A stretch of 64,000 nt of DNA from Yamagishiella unicocca. Its lineage: Eukaryota > Chlorophyta > Chlorophyceae > Chlamydomonadales > Volvocaceae. Both the position numbers and the translations under genes were made by a program. Of this stretch, positions 22,773 through 35,961 are shown in pieces (position 1 is the first letter of the stretch; each line of letters begins with the position of its first letter). The stretch lies in the NCBI GenBank assembly GCA_003116995.1, contig BDSL01000134.1:62001-126000 (forward strand), given 5' to 3'. The notes below the pieces were generated by a model. That model had not been told where the DNA came from. It saw only the letters and a list, made by a program, of their open reading frames with translations, and did not search any database.

Positions 22773-23935
22773 GGTGGGCGCCGCGGCATTGAGTGGTTCT
22801 CTCGGAGGTGGCCCCGCCACTACGTCAGCTACGAGGAGTACGCGGAGTTCGCTTCTCAGGAGGGCGAGGGGGAGGAGGGCGGCGCCGGCAGGCGGGGGCG
22901 CCGTGGAGGGGCCAAACACTACAACTCGGCATTTGAGCAGGAGCTGTAAGAGCTGCGCGAGGAAGGGGGCCAGAAAGGAAACCCGTGGTCCGAACACATG
23001 AAGAGAGAAGAGGGAGGCGGTAGCGTGGGCGCGGATGGGGCTGTTGCGTGGTGGCGGGGTCGGCTGTGTGTATGCGGGTGGCAGGGGAGTTGGGGGGGAG
23101 GGGTGAAGTGGGCTGCACTGGCGGCCTGGGTTGCCGCGCATGGCATGGGCAGTGTCCCGGATGCGTTCCCTGGAGCACTCCGCAGGGGTGCTGCTCATCG
23201 GTGCCCGAAAGCAGCCGCTTGACGCACTCGCGGGTGATGGTTCCGGAGCCCAGGCGCCCAGGACTACCCACGAACCTCATCCAGTGGGAGCCGTGCACTT
23301 CGAATCGTGTACCAAGGAATGTACGCTTTCGGTGCCCACCCACGGGCCTCCTGCCATACCCCGGAACCATCACCCGAATGGTTATCTCCTTTCCGTCGGT
23401 CCACCCAAGCCGCGCGTCCCCGCTGGTTGCTAGTCCCTTCATCTGAGGCTCCCGGGCCATCCTCTCGTGGTGTGCGGTGCACCGCAGGGATTGGTACTCA
23501 CAGTTCCGGAGCGACGGCGACGCCGCCGCCGGCGCCGATCCCAACACCGCCGGCGGTGAGTCCGCCGAGCGCTTCACCGCCGGCTGGTGGCACTGCTTCC
23601 AGGCCCGAGCCGGCGGCGCCAGCGGCGCAGGGCGCCAGCAGCGCGCCTCCAACCACCACCATCACCAGCACTGGCAGCAACAGCAGCAGCACCACCAGCA
23701 GCACCACCAGCTCCACCCTCCCGAGCTCCGCGCGCACATGGTGGTGTTGGGTCTGGACACAGGGTCCGCGCTGGACGCCGCGGCGGTCAAGGCGGCCTTC
23801 CGTGCTTGGGCCAAAGCAACGCACCCCGACCTGCACCACACGGGCGGCTCGGCGGGCAAGGCGGCGGCGGCGGAGCGCTTCAAGGCGGTGCAGCAGGCGT
23901 ACCAGGATCTGACGCGGGCGGTGGCAAAGGCGTAG
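21516..23935 (+). CDS. Low-complexity protein with C-terminal J-domain
   Basis: The last two exons are well fixed. One ends at 22945 (FEQEL, GTAAGA donor) and joins in phase 2 to 23488-23935. The C-terminus reads MVVLGLDTGSALDAAAVKAA, FRAWAKATHPDLHHTGG and AERFKAVQQAYQDL. This is a DnaJ domain with the HPD tripeptide that stimulates Hsp70 ATPase. A TGTAA signal follows at 23952. Upstream exons are approximate: 21516 to about 21950 encodes ALEAYADR, LHPDDLHYLMKHLEG and a hydrophobic helix (AVGLLIVAVWIVAPLFVYLR); about 22025-22455 is His/Ser/Gln-rich (PEYDHLHNIIFERPRQQ); a third exon ending at 22945 has poly-Gln then IEWFSRRWPRHYVSYEEYAE. The placement of the first introns and of the start codon is inferred. 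It is probably a membrane-anchored Hsp70 co-chaperone. A plastid or ER location cannot be decided. Confidence 0.65.
22610..22772. repeat. CAG/CAA trinucleotide repeat
   Basis: Imperfect (CAG)n with CAA interruptions, ending in about 13 pure CAG triplets. Depending on frame it gives poly-Gln, poly-Ala or poly-Ser. The frame that continues into the next conserved segment gives poly-Gln. Confidence 0.9.
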
Positions 23936-23939
23936 AGGC

Positions 23940-25474
23940 GCAACGGAGGATTGTAATAAGGAAAAAACCGGGGACGGAAGGAAATATTTTAGGACAGGAG
24001 TTTCAAGGTGCATGCTGGAGAAGGGATGGAAGGGGCGTAGGTGGGGGAAGCGTGGGCGTAGGCCGGGGAGCGCGGGTGCTGGTGGGGGCTGGGCGTGGGT
24101 GTCATGTCCGGTTCGAATCCCGGCATCTTCAAATCGCCACCACGCGGTGTTGGCTGCATAACGGCTGCATTGGCCATGGCTGGGGCCCCAGCAGCCACGC
24201 AGTGTGTCATAGCTGCCGCCGTGCTCGCCTTAATAAGTATGCAAATTGTGGGTGTGAGGAGCATTTCCGGTTTGTTTGATGCGAAGGGGACGGTACCGAC
24301 GTCTGCGATGGCGCGATCGGGCCCAGGAACGCCCTCATGGTACTATGGACATGTCGAACTGCTGGACTTGATGTGATCTTTTGGCCATGGGTGTGGGACA
24401 CGACGGAGGAGCCCTACGGAACCACCGCGGGATGTGCCGGTGGCCTGAGGAATTGTCTGCGTTAGACAAGTGTAGCCAAATCGCAGCAAATTTTGCGGGC
24501 CCGTTCGGGGGCCCAACTCCCATGTTGAGAGAAGAAAGGAGCGCGAGAGTCGCGGACAAGGCGGAATTCTTGCAGCCGTTGCCCAAGAGAACGCTGAAAA
24601 AGACACAAAATATATGTTGGGCTTAGCACCTCTTCACATGCATGACCCGCTCTGTACTAGACCACTTGTCTTTCCTAAGCCTCCTGTACGGTAACAAGGG
24701 CAGGGGCTTCAAACGATGTCTTATTCATCTTATTCAGAGGATTATGCCCTTTTAGACGACACTTTCAATGGGCAGTTAGGGCTTGGCCTCTGGCACTTGC
24801 ACCTGGCGCCATGGCATTTCGGCAAATGCAGATGCCCAGATCTCCATTACCTGCCACAGTGGCAAGCCGGCCGGCTACAATGCCTGTAATCCACATCCTC
24901 TCTACTTCTGCTTATAACATAGTCATTCGAACCAATACAGATTTACGTCTGCCGGCCTGGGTGCTGTGATTATTGTAAGCGGGGTGTAGCGGAGCTTTGG
25001 GCCAGTTTCCAAACTGTTCCTATGTTCCTTTGCGATGTTCGAATAATGTCAATTTTACCGCTATCTCGCTGCTGCGCCGCCCTTTTTAGGCGACGTGCTC
25101 GGAAGAACGCAAACAGGTTGCCAGGCAGCTCCCGCTGCAGGTGAATCTTACAGAATAATCATGGACTCATACGATCTACTCTGGGAAAGATGACTCGCAA
25201 GTCCTTCGCGAGTCCCAGTTGCAAATTGGCTTCCTGTTGGCCATCCTGCTGTCAGCGCGCCGCATCATCACCGTAGACTGGGCAAACGCTCAAGACGTTC
25301 CTGCAACAATGGGTGCTACAACAATGGGTGAGCAGATGGTTTGTGGCTCGTGCATCCGGAGGGAGTGACTTCTGTCACGGACTGGCAACAGAAGTTGCGA
25401 GAGCGCGCTCCACGCTGGTGCTCTTCTTTATTTGACGCGCAGGATGTTAAACAACTAATGATGTACGCTGGTTG
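23940..25474. other. No gene recognised
   Basis: 23960-24020 is a diverged copy of the short dispersed repeat with the GCATGCTGGAGAA core. The remainder is fairly AT-rich from 24600 and lacks motifs. A T-arm-like sequence near 24111 has no tRNA around it. Confidence 0.4.
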
Positions 25475-28400
25475 CAGGTGGCGAAGCTTCATTCGGATGC
25501 TGGTGCTGCGGCGGTGGCGAGACACGCAATTGCTGCAGCCGCAGATGTCCGCAAGTCAAGGCTCCCGTCCAAGGTGGCATTGTACGTCGGGTCTTAAAGC
25601 AGAACGGTCTAATGGTATACATCTCCGTTAAAGCTCGCGGTTGGGATCGCTGGGCTGGGAAAGCAGGCGCCGGCGGGTTGCCATGTGGGGGCTCGAATGG
25701 CATGTGTTTGAGGCCTATGTCGAGCTGCTGACTGGAGCTCAACGGCATCGCCATCACCAAGCAGGCACGGCGTATAGCAACTGGACTTTCGCCTGCAGCC
25801 AAGGCGATTCGCCCAGGAGACTGAGCTTGGACATGAGCCTCTTGGCAGGTGGGTTCCTCGCGAGTCCACGTGATTGGTAGGGTTTGATCTTCGTAATCGC
25901 CTCTTCCGTGGATATCCTGTATATGTGAACAGGACTTGAACAGGACTTGCGCGGGCGCGTTCCCTGCTAATGCTCTCCGTTTTTTTCTATCGCGATCTTA
26001 ACCAAGTAATTCTCCCCGCAGGTTGCAGGTGTCGGAGCTTCGTTCGGATGCTGGCGATGCGGCGGCGACGAGACACACCGCTGCTGCCGCTGCGGGTGGC
26101 CGCAAGTCAAGGCTCCCGTCCAAGGTGGTATTGTACGTCAGGTTTCTAAAGCCGAACGGCGTAATGGTACGGCTTTCGATCAAGTTCGCGAGTGGGATTG
26201 GCGGTCTGGGCGGGCGCCGGGTTGCCATGCGGCGGGGGCTTAAATGGCATGTATGTGTTTTGGGCATATGTCTGTGGGCTGGGTCTCAGGTCCCGCGAAG
26301 GTAGGCGGGAGCGTCTTTCGAGCTGCTGACGACCGGAGCTCAACGGCATCGCCATCACCAAGCAGGTACGGCATCTAGCAACTAACTGGCTTTTCACCTG
26401 CAGTTAATACGGCGATTCGCCCAGGAGACCAAGCTTGGACAAGACCCTCGTGGCAGGTGGGTTCCTCGCGAGGTCCACGTGATTTGTAGGGTTTGATTAT
26501 TGTAACCGTGGATATACTGGATATGTGGACAGGACTTGCGCGGGCGCGTTCCGTGCTAATTCCGTGCTAATCGCGGCGATATGATTTGTGAACAGGGCTT
26601 GCGTGAGCGCGTTCGAGACTATCGCGATCTTAACCAAGTAATTCTCCCCGCAGGTTGCAGGTGTCGGAGCTTCGTTCGGATGCTGGCGATGCGGCGGCGA
26701 CGAGACACAACTCTGCTGCCGCTGCGGGTGGCCGCAAGTCAAGGCTCCCGTCCAAGGTGGTATTGTACGTCAGGTTTCTAAAGCCGAACGGCGTAATGGT
26801 ACGGCTTTCGATCAAGTTCGCGGTTGGGATTGGCGGGTTGGGCGGGCGCCGGGTTGCCATGCGCCGGGGGCTTAAATGGCATGTATGTGTTTTGGGCATA
26901 TGTCTGGGCTGGGTCTCAGGTCCTGCGAAGGTAGGCGGGAGCGTCTTTCGAGCTGCTGACGACCGGAGCTCAACGGCATCGCCATCACCAAGCAGGTACG
27001 GCATCTAGCAACTAACTGGCTTTTCACCTGCAGTTAATACGCTACGGCGATTCGCCCAGGAGACTAAGCTTGGACAAGACCCTCTTGGCAGGTGGGTTCC
27101 TCGCGAGGTCCACGTGATTTGTAGGGTTTGATTTTCGTAACCGTGGATATACAGGATATGTGGACAGGACTTGCGCGGGCGCGTTCCGTGCTAATTCCGT
27201 GCTAATCGCGGCGATATGATTTGTGAACAGGGCTTGCGTGGGCGCTTTCGAGACTATCGCGATCTTAACCAAGTAATTCTCCCCGCCAATTGCAGGTGTC
27301 GGAGCTTCATTCGGATGCTGGCGATGCGGCGGCGACGAGACACACCGCTGCTGCCGCTGCGGGTGGCCGCAAGTCAAGGCTCCCGTCCAAGGTGGTATTG
27401 TACGTAAGGTTTCTAAAGCCGAACGGCGTAATGGTACGGCTTTCGATCAAGTTCGCGGTTGGGATTGGCGGGCTGGGCGGGCGCCGGGTTGCCATGCGGC
27501 GGGGGCTTAAATGGCATGTATGTGTTTTGGGCATATGTCTGTGGGCTGGGTCTCAGGTCCTGCGAAGGTAGGCGGGAGCGTCTTTCGAGCTGCTGACGAC
27601 CGGAGCTCAACGGCATCGCCATTACCAAGCAGGTACGGCATCTAGCAGCTAACTGGCTTTTCACCTGCAGTTAATACGGCGATTCGCCCAGGAGACTAAG
27701 CTTGGACAAGACCCTCTTGGCAGGTGGGTTCCTCGCGAGGTCCACGTGATTTGTAGGGTTTGATTTTCGTAACCGTGGATATACTGGATATGTGGACAGG
27801 ACTTGCGCGGGCGCGTTCCGTGCTAATTCCGTGCTAATCGCGGCGATATGATTTGTGAACAGGGCTTGCGTGGGCGCGTTCGAGACTATCGCGATCTTAA
27901 CCAAGTAATTCTCCCCGCCAATTGCAGGTGTCGGAGCTTCGTTCATTCGGATGCTGGCGATGCGGCGGCGACGAGACACACCGCTGCTGCCGCTGCGGGT
28001 GGCCGCAAGTCAAGGCTCCCGTCCAAGGTGGTATTGTACGTAAAGTTTCTAAAGCCGAACGGCGTAATGGTACGGCTTTCGATCAAGTTCGCGGTTGGGA
28101 TTGGCGGGCTGGGCGGGCGCCGGGTTGCCATGCGGCGGGGGCTTAAATGACATGTATGTGTTTTGGGCATATGTCTGTGGGCTGGGTCTCAGGTCCCGCG
28201 AAGGTAGGCGGGAGCGTCTTTCGAGCTGCTGACGACCGGAGCTCAACGGCATCGCCATCACCAAGCAGGTACGGCATCTAGCAACTAACTGGCTTTTCAC
28301 CTGCAGTTAATACGGCGATTCGCCCAGGAGACCAAGCTTGGACAAGACCCTCGTGGCAAGTGGGTTCCTCGCGAGGTCCACGTGATTTGTAGGGTTTGAT

Positions 28401-29808
28401 TTTCGTAACCGTGGATATACTGGATATGTGGACAGGACTTGCGCGGGCGCGTTCCGTGCTAATTCCGTGCTAATCGCGGCGATATTATTTGTGAACAGGG
28501 CTTGCGTGGGCGCGTTCGAGACTATCGCGATCTTAACCAAGTAATTCTCCCCGCCAATTGCAGGTGTCGGAGCTTCATTCGGATGCTGGCGATGCGGCGG
28601 CGACGAGACACACCGCTGCTGCCGCTGCGGGTGGCCGCAAGTCAAGGCTCCCGTCCAAGGTGGTATTGTACGTAAGGTTTCTAAAGCCGAACGGCATAAT
28701 GGTACGGCTTTCGATCAAGTTCGCGGTTGGGATTGGCGGGTTGGGCGGGCGCCGGGTTGCCATGCGCCGGGGGCTTAAATGGCATGTATGTGTTTTGGGC
28801 ATATGTCTGGGCTGGGTCTCAGGTCCTGCGAAGGTAGGCGGGAGCGTCTTTCGAGCTGCTGACGACCGGAGCTCAACGGCATCGCCATCACCAAGCAGGT
28901 ACGGCATCTAGCAACTAACTGGCTTTTCACCTGCAGTTAATACGGCGATTCGCCCAGGAGACCAAGCTTGGACAAGACCCTCGTGGCAGGTGGGTTCCTC
29001 GCGAGGTCCACGTGATTTGTAGGGTTTGATTTTCGTAACCGTGGATATACTGGATATGTGGACAGGACTTGCGCGGGCGCGTTCCGTGCTAATTCCGTGC
29101 TAATCGCGGCGATATTATTTGTGAACAGGGCTTGCGTGGGCGCGTTCGAGACTATCGCGATCTTAACCAAGTAATTCTCCCCGCCAATTGCAGGTGTCGG
29201 AGCTTCATTCGGATGCTGGCGATGCGGCGGCGACGAGACACACCGCTGCTGCCGCTGCGGGTGGCCGCAAGTCAAGGCTCCCGTCCAAGGTGGTATTGTA
29301 CGTAAGGTTTCTAAAGCCGAACGGCATAATGGTACGGCTTTCGATCAAGTTCGCGGTTGGGATTGGCGGGCTGGGCGGGCGCCGGGTTGCCATGCGGCGG
29401 GGGCTTAAATGGCATGTATGTGTTTTGGGCATATGTCTGTGGGCTGGGTCTCAGGTCCTGCGAAGGTAGGCGGGAGCGTCTTTCGAGCTGCTGACGACCG
29501 GAGCTCAACGGCATCGCCATCACCAAGCAGGTACGGCATCTAGCAACTAACTGGCTTTTCACCTGCAGTTAATACGGCGATTCGCCCAGGAGACTAAGCT
29601 TGGACAAGACCCTCTTGGCAGGTGGGTTCCTCGCGAGGTCCACGTGATTTGTAGGGTTTGATTTTCGTAACCGTGGATATACTGGATATGTGGACAGGAC
29701 TTGCGCGGGCGCGTTCCGTGCTAATTCCGTGCTAATTGTGACTATCGCGATCTTAACCAAGTAATTCTCCCCGCAGGTTGCAGGTGTCGGAGCTTCATTT
29801 GGATGCTC
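25475..29808. repeat. Satellite A, ~633-bp unit, about seven copies
   Basis: Units start with GGTTGCAGGTGTCGGAGCTT or GCCAATTGCAGGTGTCGG at about 26023, 26653, 27288, 27920, 28555 and 29187 (spacing 630-636 bp). There is a diverged first copy at 25475 and a truncated last copy ending near 29808. Middle units differ by a few substitutions. Each carries open frames of about 75-117 codons on both strands that simply follow the repeat. Unit borders resemble splice acceptors (CCCCGCAG) and donors (CAGGTACGG), which suggests origin from a transcribed or intron-containing sequence. Confidence 0.95.
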
Positions 29809-30395
29809 CTCGCGAGGTCCCAGGGCTTTGTTGGCGTAATCGCCCCTCCCTCGAGCCAGCGTGGATATCTGGGAATGTGGAATACCCTGAGTCCGCTCAA
29901 CGTTGCCCGGGACCCAAGCCCCCAACAACGTCGCCCCACGCAGACAGCCCGCCCTGCATTGATGATCGAGCCCTCCGTATGGACTGAGCTCCGCGAGACG
30001 GTCCGCGAGGGTGCATCGCGATGATGACGTGGCAGTACCCTGGTTCGCTGCCGCGTGCCGGTGGCCGCACCAGATGAGACGGCTTTACTCACAGCTAGCA
30101 GCTCTGCCACCACCGGCTCCCTGCCACGCACTACCATTTGTTCTTTTGTTGCTCGTTCGCTCCGCCTGGCGTGAGGTGCCTTCAGTTCTTCTGCGGCAAT
30201 ACGCACCAGACATCATGCTTACTTGCCAGCCTCCGCCATCGCCATCGCCTCGTGGCCGGCCTCGGTCAATGATGACGTACGGCAGATTCCGCCCCGGGCT
30301 CCATCCAGCACTGGCCGCTTCATCCTTCAATCGCCGACTGAGCAACACGTGACGTGTCGCTGGATTCATTCGCCTTCATTCGTTCGCCATCATCA
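29809..30395. other. Spacer between the two satellite arrays
   Basis: Unique sequence without a recognisable gene. Short open frames on both strands only. Confidence 0.5.
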
Positions 30396-33300
30396 CATGG
30401 TTGGCTTAAATGGAACGCTCGTCCTGCGGCACGTGTGGGTTTGGCTTTGGGTTTGGTTCGTTGGCCTTTGACGGAAGGTAAGCAGGAGTCGATTAGGGTT
30501 TTGTTACCGTACTTTCATCCCTCGCGGATATGTGGACTGGACTCAGTGCTTCATGTTGCTTGATGCTCCCTCTCGCTTCGCTTTCGTTCCTGCCGTGATG
30601 ACTGATAACACGACCTTTGCCCAACTACTACTGGTTCCCGCCGCAGGCTCGGGGATTGCTCCTGGCGATGCGGCAGTGACGAGACATGACGCCGCCGCCG
30701 CTGCTGCTAATGCTGGTGGCCAAGGCTTGCGTCCCCGTCATCGTCGTACGTTAGATCTTGGGAGCTCGACGGCCTAATAAATAACTGGTACGTGCGTTCC
30801 AATGGAGGGAGTAGGCAGGCGCGGGGCCGTTACATGGTTGGCTTAAATGGAACGCTCGTCCTGCGGCACGTGTGGGTTTGGCTTTGGGTTTGGTTCGTTG
30901 GCCTTTGACGGAAGGTAAGCAGGAGTCGATTAGGGTTTTGTTACCGTACTTTCATCCCTCGCGGATATGTGAACTGGACTCAGTGCTTCATGTTGCTTGA
31001 TGCTCCCTCTCGCTTCGCTTTCGTTCCTGCCGTGATGACTGATAACACGACCTTTGCCCAACTACTACTGGTCCCCGCCGCAGGCTCGGGGATTGCTCCT
31101 GGCGATGCGGCAGTGACGAGACATGACGCCGCCGCCGCTGCTGCTAATGCTGGTGGCCAAGGCTTGCGTCCCCGTCATCGTCGTACGTTAGATCTTGGGA
31201 GCTCGACGGCCTAATAAATAACTGGTACGTGCGTTCCAATGGAGGGAGTAGGCAGGCGCGGGGCCGTTACATGGTTGGCTTAAATGGAACGCTCGTCCTG
31301 CGGCACGTGTGGGTTTGGCTTTGGGTTTTTTTTCGTTGGCCTTTGACGGAAGGTAAGCAGGAGTCGATTAGGGTTTTGTTACCGTACTTTCATCCCTCGC
31401 GGATATGTGAACTGGACTCAGTGCTTCATGTTGCTTGATGCTCCCTCTCGCTTCGCTTTCGTTCCTGATGACTGATAACACGACCTTTGCCCAACTACTA
31501 CTGGTCCCCGCCGCAGGCTCGGGGATTGCTCCTGGCGATGCGGCAGTGACGAGACATGACGCCGCCGCCGCTGCTGCTAATGCTGGTGGCCAAGGCTTGC
31601 GTCCCCGTCATCGTCGTACGTTAGATCTTGGGAGCTCGACGGCCTAATAAATAACTGGTACGTGCGTTCCAATGGAGGGAGTAGGCAGGCGCGGGGCCGT
31701 TACATGGTTGGCTTAAATGGAACGCTCGTCCTGCGGCACGTGTGGGTTTGGCTTTGGGTTTGGTTCGTTGGCCTTTGACGGAAGGTAAGCAGGAGTCGAT
31801 TAGGGTTTTGTTACCGTACTTTCATCCCTCGCGGATATGTGAACTGGACTCAGTGCTTCATGTTGCTTGATGCTCCCTCTCGCTTCGCTTTCGTTCCTGC
31901 CGTGATGACTGATAACACGACCTTTGCCCAACTACTACTGGTCCCCGCCGCAGGCTCGGGGATTGCTCCTGGCGATGCGGCAGTGACGAGACATGACGCC
32001 GCCGCCGCTGCTGCTAATGCTGGTGGCCAAGGCTTGCGTCCCCGTCATCGTCGTACGTTAGATCTTGGGAGCTCGACGGCCTAATAAATAACTGGTACGT
32101 GCGTTCCAATGGAGGGAGTAGGCAGGCGCGGGGCCGTTACATGGTTGGCTTAAATGGAACGCTCGTCCTGCGGCACGTGTGGGTTTGGCTTTGGGTTTGG
32201 TTCGTTGGCCTTTGACGGAAGGTAAGCAGGAGTCGATTAGGGTTTTGTTACCGTACTTTCATCCCTCGCGGATATGTGAACTGGACTCAGTGCTTCATGT
32301 TGCTTGATGCTCCCTCTCGCTTCGCTTTCGTTCCTGATGACTGATAACACGACCTTTGCCCAACTACTACTGGTCCCCGCCGCAGGCTCGGGGATTGCTC
32401 CTGGCGATGCGGCAGTGACGAGACATGACGCCGCCGCCGCTGCTGCTAATGCTGGTGGCCAAGGCTTGCGTCCCCGTCATCGTCGTACGTTAGATCTTGG
32501 GAGCTCGACGGCCTAATAAATAACTGGTACGTGCGTTCCAATGGAGGGAGTAGGCAGGCGCGGGGCCGTTACATGGTTGGCTTAAATGGAACGCTCGTCC
32601 TGCGGCACGTGTGGGTTTGGCTTTGGGTTTGGTTCGTTGGCCTTTGACGGAAGGTAAGCAGGAGTCGATTAGGGTTTTGTTACCGTACTTTCATCCCTCG
32701 CGGATATGTGAACTGGACTCAGTGCTTCATGTTGCTTGATGCTCCCTCTCGCTTCGCTTTCGTTCCTGCCGTGATGACTGATAACACGACCTTTGCCCAA
32801 CTACTACTGGTTCCCGCCGCAGGCTCGGGGATTGCTCCTGGCGATGCGGCAGTGACGAGACATGACGCCGCCGCCGCTGCTGCTAATGCTGGTGGCCAAG
32901 GCTTGCGTCCCCGTCATCGTCGTACGTTAGATCTTGGGAGCTCGACGGCCTAATAAATACCTGGTACGTGCGTTCCAATGGAGGGAGTAGGCAGGCGCGG
33001 GGCCGTTACATGGTTGGCTTAAATGGAACGCTCGTCCTGCGGCACGTGTGGGTTTGGCTTTGGGTTTGGTTCGTTGGCCTTTGACGGAAGGTAAGCAGGA
33101 GTCGATTAGGGTTTTGTTACCGTACTTTCATCCCTCGCGGATATGTGAACTGGACTCAGTGCTTCATGTTGCTTGATGCTCCCTCTCGCTTCGCTTTCGT
33201 TCCTGCCGTGATGACTGATAACACGACCTTTGCCCAACTACTACTGGTCCCCGCCGCAGGCTCGGGGATTGCTCCTGGCGATGCGGCAGTGACGAGACAT

Positions 33301-35910
33301 GACGCCGCCGCCGCTGCTGCTAATGCTGGTGGCCAAGGCTTGCGTCCCCGTCATCGTCGTACGTTAGATCTTGGGAGCTCGACGGCCTAATAAATAACTG
33401 GTACGTGCGTTCCAATGGAGGGAGTAGGCAGGCGCGGGGCCGTTACATGGTTGGCTTAAATGGAACGCTCGTCCTGCGGCACGTGTGGGTTTGGCTTTGG
33501 GTTTGGTTCGTTGGCCTTTGACGGAAGGTAAGCAGGAGTCGATTAGGGTTTTGTTACCGTACTTTCATCCCTCGCGGATATGTGAACTGGACTCAGTGCT
33601 TCATGTTGCTTGATGCTCCCTCTCGCTTCGCTTTCGTTCCTGCCGTGATGACTGATAACACGACCTTTGCCCAACTACTACTGGTTCCCGCCGCAGGCTC
33701 GGGGATTGCTCCTGGCGATGCGGCAGTGACGAGACATGACGCCGCCGCCGCTGCTGCTAATGCTGGTGGCCAAGGCTTGCGTCCCCGTCATCGTCGTACG
33801 TTAGATCTTGGGAGCTCGACGGCCTAATAAATAACTGGTACGTGCGTTCCAATGGAGGGAGTAGGCAGGCGCGGGGCCGTTACATGGTTGGCTTAAATGG
33901 AACGCTCGTCCTGCGGCACGTGTGGGTTTGGCTTTGGGTTTGGTTCGTTGGCCTTTGACGGAAGGTAAGCAGGAGTCGATTAGGGTTTTGTTACCGTACT
34001 TTCATCCCTCGCGGATATGTGAACTGGACTCAGTGCTTCATGTTGCTTGATGCTCCCTCTCGCTTCGCTTTCGTTCCTGCCGTGATGACTGATAACACGA
34101 CCTTTGCCCAACTACTACTGGTCCCCGCCGCAGGCTCGGGGATTGCTCCTGGCGATGCGGCAGTGACGAGACATGACGCCGCCGCCGCTGCTGCTAATGC
34201 TGGTGGCCAAGGCTTGCGTCCCCGTCATCGTCGTACGTTAGATCTTGGGAGCTCGACGGCCTAATAAATAACTGGTACGTGCGTTCCAATGGAGGGAGTA
34301 GGCAGGCGCGGGGCCGTTACATGGTTGGCTTAAATGGAACGCTCGTCCTGCGGCACGTGTGGGTTTGGCTTTGGGTTTTTTTTCGTTGGCCTTTGACGGA
34401 AGGTAAGCAGGAGTCGATTAGGGTTTTGTTACCGTACTTTCATCCCTCGCGGATATGTGAACTGGACTCAGTGCTTCATGTTGCTTGATGCTCCCTCTCG
34501 CTTCGCTTTCGTTCCTGATGACTGATAACACGACCTTTGCCCAACTACTACTGGTCCCCGCCGCAGGCTCGGGGATTGCTCCTGGCGATGCGGCAGTGAC
34601 GAGACATGACGCCGCCGCCGCTGCTGCTAATGCTGGTGGCCAAGGCTTGCGTCCCCGTCATCGTCGTACGTTAGATCTTGGGAGCTCGACGGCCTAATAA
34701 ATAACTGGTACGTGCGTTCCAATGGAGGGAGTAGGCAGGCGCGGGGCCGTTACATGGTTGGCTTAAATGGAACGCTCGTCCTGCGGCACGTGTGGGTTTG
34801 GCTTTGGGTTTTTTTTCGTTGGCCTTTGACGGAAGGTAAGCAGGAGTCGATTAGGGTTTTGTTACCGTACTTTCATCCCTCGCGGATATGTGAACTGGAC
34901 TCAGTGCTTCATGTTGCTTGATGCTCCCTCTCGCTTCGCTTTCGTTCCTGCCGTGATGACTAATAACACGACCTTTGCCCAACTACTACTGGTCCCCGCC
35001 GCAGGCTCGGGGATTGCTCCTGGCGATGCGGCAGTGACGAGACATGACGCCGCCGCCGCTGCTGCTAATGCTGGTGGCCAAGGCTTGCGTCCCCGTCATC
35101 GTCGTACGTTAGATCTTGGGAGCTCGACGGCCTAATAAATAACTGGTACGTGCGTTCCAATGGAGGGAGTAGGCAGGCGCGGGGCCGTTACATGGTTGGC
35201 TTAAATGGAACGCTCGTCCTGCGGCACGTGTGGGTTTGGCTTTGGGTTTTTTTTCGTTGGCCTTTGACGGAAGGTAAGCAGGAGTCGATTAGGGTTTTGT
35301 TACCGTACTTTCATCCCTCGCGGATATGTGAACTGGACTCAGTGCTTCATGTTGCTTGATGCTCCCTCTCGCTTCGCTTTCGTTCCTGATGACTGATAAC
35401 ACGACCTTTGCCCAACTACTACTGGTCCCCGCCGCAGGCTCGGGGATTGCTCCTGGCGATGCGGCAGTGACGAGACATGACGCCGCCGCCGCTGCTGCTA
35501 ATGCTGGTGGCCAAGGCTTGCGTCCCCGTCATCGTCGTACGTTAGATCTTGGGAGCTCGACGGCCTAATAAATAACTGGTACGTGCGTTCCAATGGAGGG
35601 AGTAGGCAGGCGCGGGGCCGTTACATGGTTGGCTTAAATGGAACGCTCGTCCTGCGGCACGTGTGGGTTTGGCTTTGGGTTTTTTTTCGTTGGCCTTTGA
35701 CGGAAGGTAAGCAGGAGTCGATTAGGGTTTTGTTACCGTACTTTCATCCCTCGCGGATATGTGAACTGGACTCAGTGCTTCATGTTGCTTGATGCTCCCT
35801 CTCGCTTCGCTTTCGTTCCTGCCGTGATGACTAATAACACGACCTTTGCCCAACTACTACTGGTCCCCGCCGCAGGCTCGGGGATTGCTCCTGGCGATGC
35901 GGCAGTGACG
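30396..35910. repeat. Satellite B, 433/437-bp units, left part
   Basis: Near-identical units begin CATGGTTGGCTTAAATGGAA at about 30396, 30833, 31270, 31703, 32140, 32573, 33010, 33447, 33884, 34321, 34753, 35190 and 35623. Two length classes exist: 437 bp, and 433 bp lacking about five bases in TTCCTGCCGTGATGACTG. A second variant is GGTTTGGTTCG versus GGTTTTTTTTCG. The last unit is interrupted at 35910 by a mobile element. Each unit repeats an 81- or 70-codon frame (LLVPAAGSGIAPGDAAVTRH), which I treat as part of the satellite rather than a gene. Confidence 0.97.
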
Positions 35911-35961
35911 TGTCGCGACACAGTCCTGGCAACGGCAATCCTCGTATGCAGGCAACAGACT

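Noticed and set aside
22825..23652. 275-codon minus-strand frame opposite the J-protein gene
   Set aside because: It is antisense to the fixed J-protein exons and lacks motifs, although its middle part (23130-23460) is oddly protein-like.
24105..24128. tRNA T-arm-like GGTTCGAATCCCGGC
   Set aside because: No D-arm, anticodon arm or acceptor stem can be folded around it; the T-stem itself has a mismatch.
26655..29469. Repeated 75-117 codon frames (MQVSELRSDAGDAAATRH and its antisense)
   Set aside because: They are identical by descent of satellite A units, are open on both strands, and show no domain.
30479..30510. Telomere-like TTAGGGTTTTG in satellite B
   Set aside because: It occurs once per unit and is not tandem; not a telomere array.
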